Notes under the pieces: model-generated
What the model was told of the DNA's origin: nothing
What the model saw: only the letters and a program-made list of their open reading frames with translations
Databases searched by the model: none
Part shown: in pieces, positions 63,751-64,000 of the stretch
How positions within the stretch are numbered: position 1 is the first letter of the stretch
Layout of the letters: every line of letters starts with the position of its first letter
Made by a program: the position numbers and the translations under genes
Virus record (IMG/VR): IMGVR_UViG_3300050821_004459
Location: 1 to 64,000 of that record
DNA length: 64,000 nt
From: a virus
Strand: one strand, 5' to 3'

Positions 63751-64000
63751 TCTGTCAGGAACCCGCCAGCGCTAGGCTCGGCTTCCGAGTAGCCGGACGC
63801 GGGCGAGTCGGCCGATTCGGGCGGGCTAGGATCGCCGCTCACGGCCGGTTCGGCGTCCGGGATAGCGTCGGCGGCCGGAACGTCCCCCGGGGCCTCTCCG
63901 TCGCTCTCCGCCATTTCACCAGCTTCCTTCCCGGGGCGCGGCGTAAAGCATGACGGGCAAAAATACTGGTTGGTGATACCCGTCGTACTACATACTTCGC
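63735..64000 (-). CDS. Partial protein with zinc-knuckle and acidic Pro/Ala-rich tail
   Basis: Open from the window edge to the TAG at 63735-63737. Visible part: VCSTTGITNQYFCPSCFTPR (C...C-x2-C), then an acidic Ala/Pro/Ser-rich tail ending GGFLTDWGKR. The N-terminus lies beyond base 64000. Probably a head-region virion protein from position. Confidence 0.55.
   Translation of the reverse strand, partial: EVCSTTGITNQYFCPSCFTPRPGKEAGEMAESDGEAPGDVPAADAIPDAEPAVSGDPSPPESADSPASGYSEAEPSAGGFLTDWGKR

Noticed and set aside
1-64000. Integrated prophage boundaries or attachment sites
   Set aside because: No integrase, excisionase or host genes seen, and the tRNAs are complete and internal. Nothing supports an att site in this window.

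Overview
The window looks like about 64 kb of a large, tailed (probably siphovirus-type) bacteriophage that infects an actinobacterium. I see no ribosomal or host housekeeping operon. Genes are tightly packed, mostly with 1-4 base ATGA-type overlaps, and many are tiny. The right third is a classic tail module: tape measure protein, tail-assembly chaperone pair with a GGGAAAA frameshift site, major-tail-like proteins and connector-like proteins. Actinobacterial hints are two DUF397 proteins, a LysM plus Rpf-like protein, frequent GTG/TTG starts, and strong GC-rich hairpins mostly without U tracts. Terminase, portal and capsid genes are not present and probably lie beyond base 64000. Family names below come from reading motifs by eye, not from searches.

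Layout. Bases 1-41926 are almost entirely + strand. 1-7922: many small hypothetical genes, an SDR/epimerase-like protein and a ParB-like protein. 7926-11923: SNF2-type helicase, a methyltransferase-like protein and a low-complexity acidic/basic protein. 11924-12304: untranslated, strongly structured DNA. 12305-17278: a cell-surface cassette (processive GT2 glycosyltransferase, polysaccharide-deacetylase-like protein, GH16 glucanase, a Thr/Pro-rich membrane stalk protein, a permuted NlpC/P60-like protein). 18078-18967: tRNA-Met(CAT), a MazG-like gene, tRNA-Arg(CCG), then an unusual structured segment with a tRNA-like element. 19993-23936: recombination set (Cas4/RecB-like nuclease, Sak4-like ATPase, ssDNA-binding-like protein). 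24055-24875: three tandem paralogous micro-proteins, a fourth tiny gene and a DUF397 protein. 26595-28775: FAD-type protein, degenerate HIT-like protein and ThyX. 29070-31318: SPFH/band-7 protein and RtcB RNA ligase. 31604-39120: DEDDh exonuclease and a DNA polymerase III alpha (DnaE) split into a PHP-domain gene and a polymerase-core gene, separated by a MazG-like gene and two paralogous helix-turn-helix genes. 41141-41926: secreted LysM-Rpf protein.

A perfect 16-bp bidirectional terminator (41942-41978) separates this early/replication arm from the - strand late arm. Reading leftward from the right edge, the late arm holds head-tail connector and tail completion proteins, structural proteins, a giant 34-repeat protein fused to a tail-terminator-like domain, tail tube proteins, the frameshifting chaperones, the tape measure protein, a minor tail protein, small membrane/coiled-coil proteins, a DUF1906 glycosidase-like lysin candidate and a second DUF397 protein.

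The most unusual content: the split dnaE; the triplicated micro-protein/DUF397 locus; the PgaC/PgaB-like polysaccharide cassette; the giant repeat protein; and a recurring family of long-loop hairpins with CCTGCYCG arms, plus a tRNA-like minihelix beside a three-way-junction RNA.
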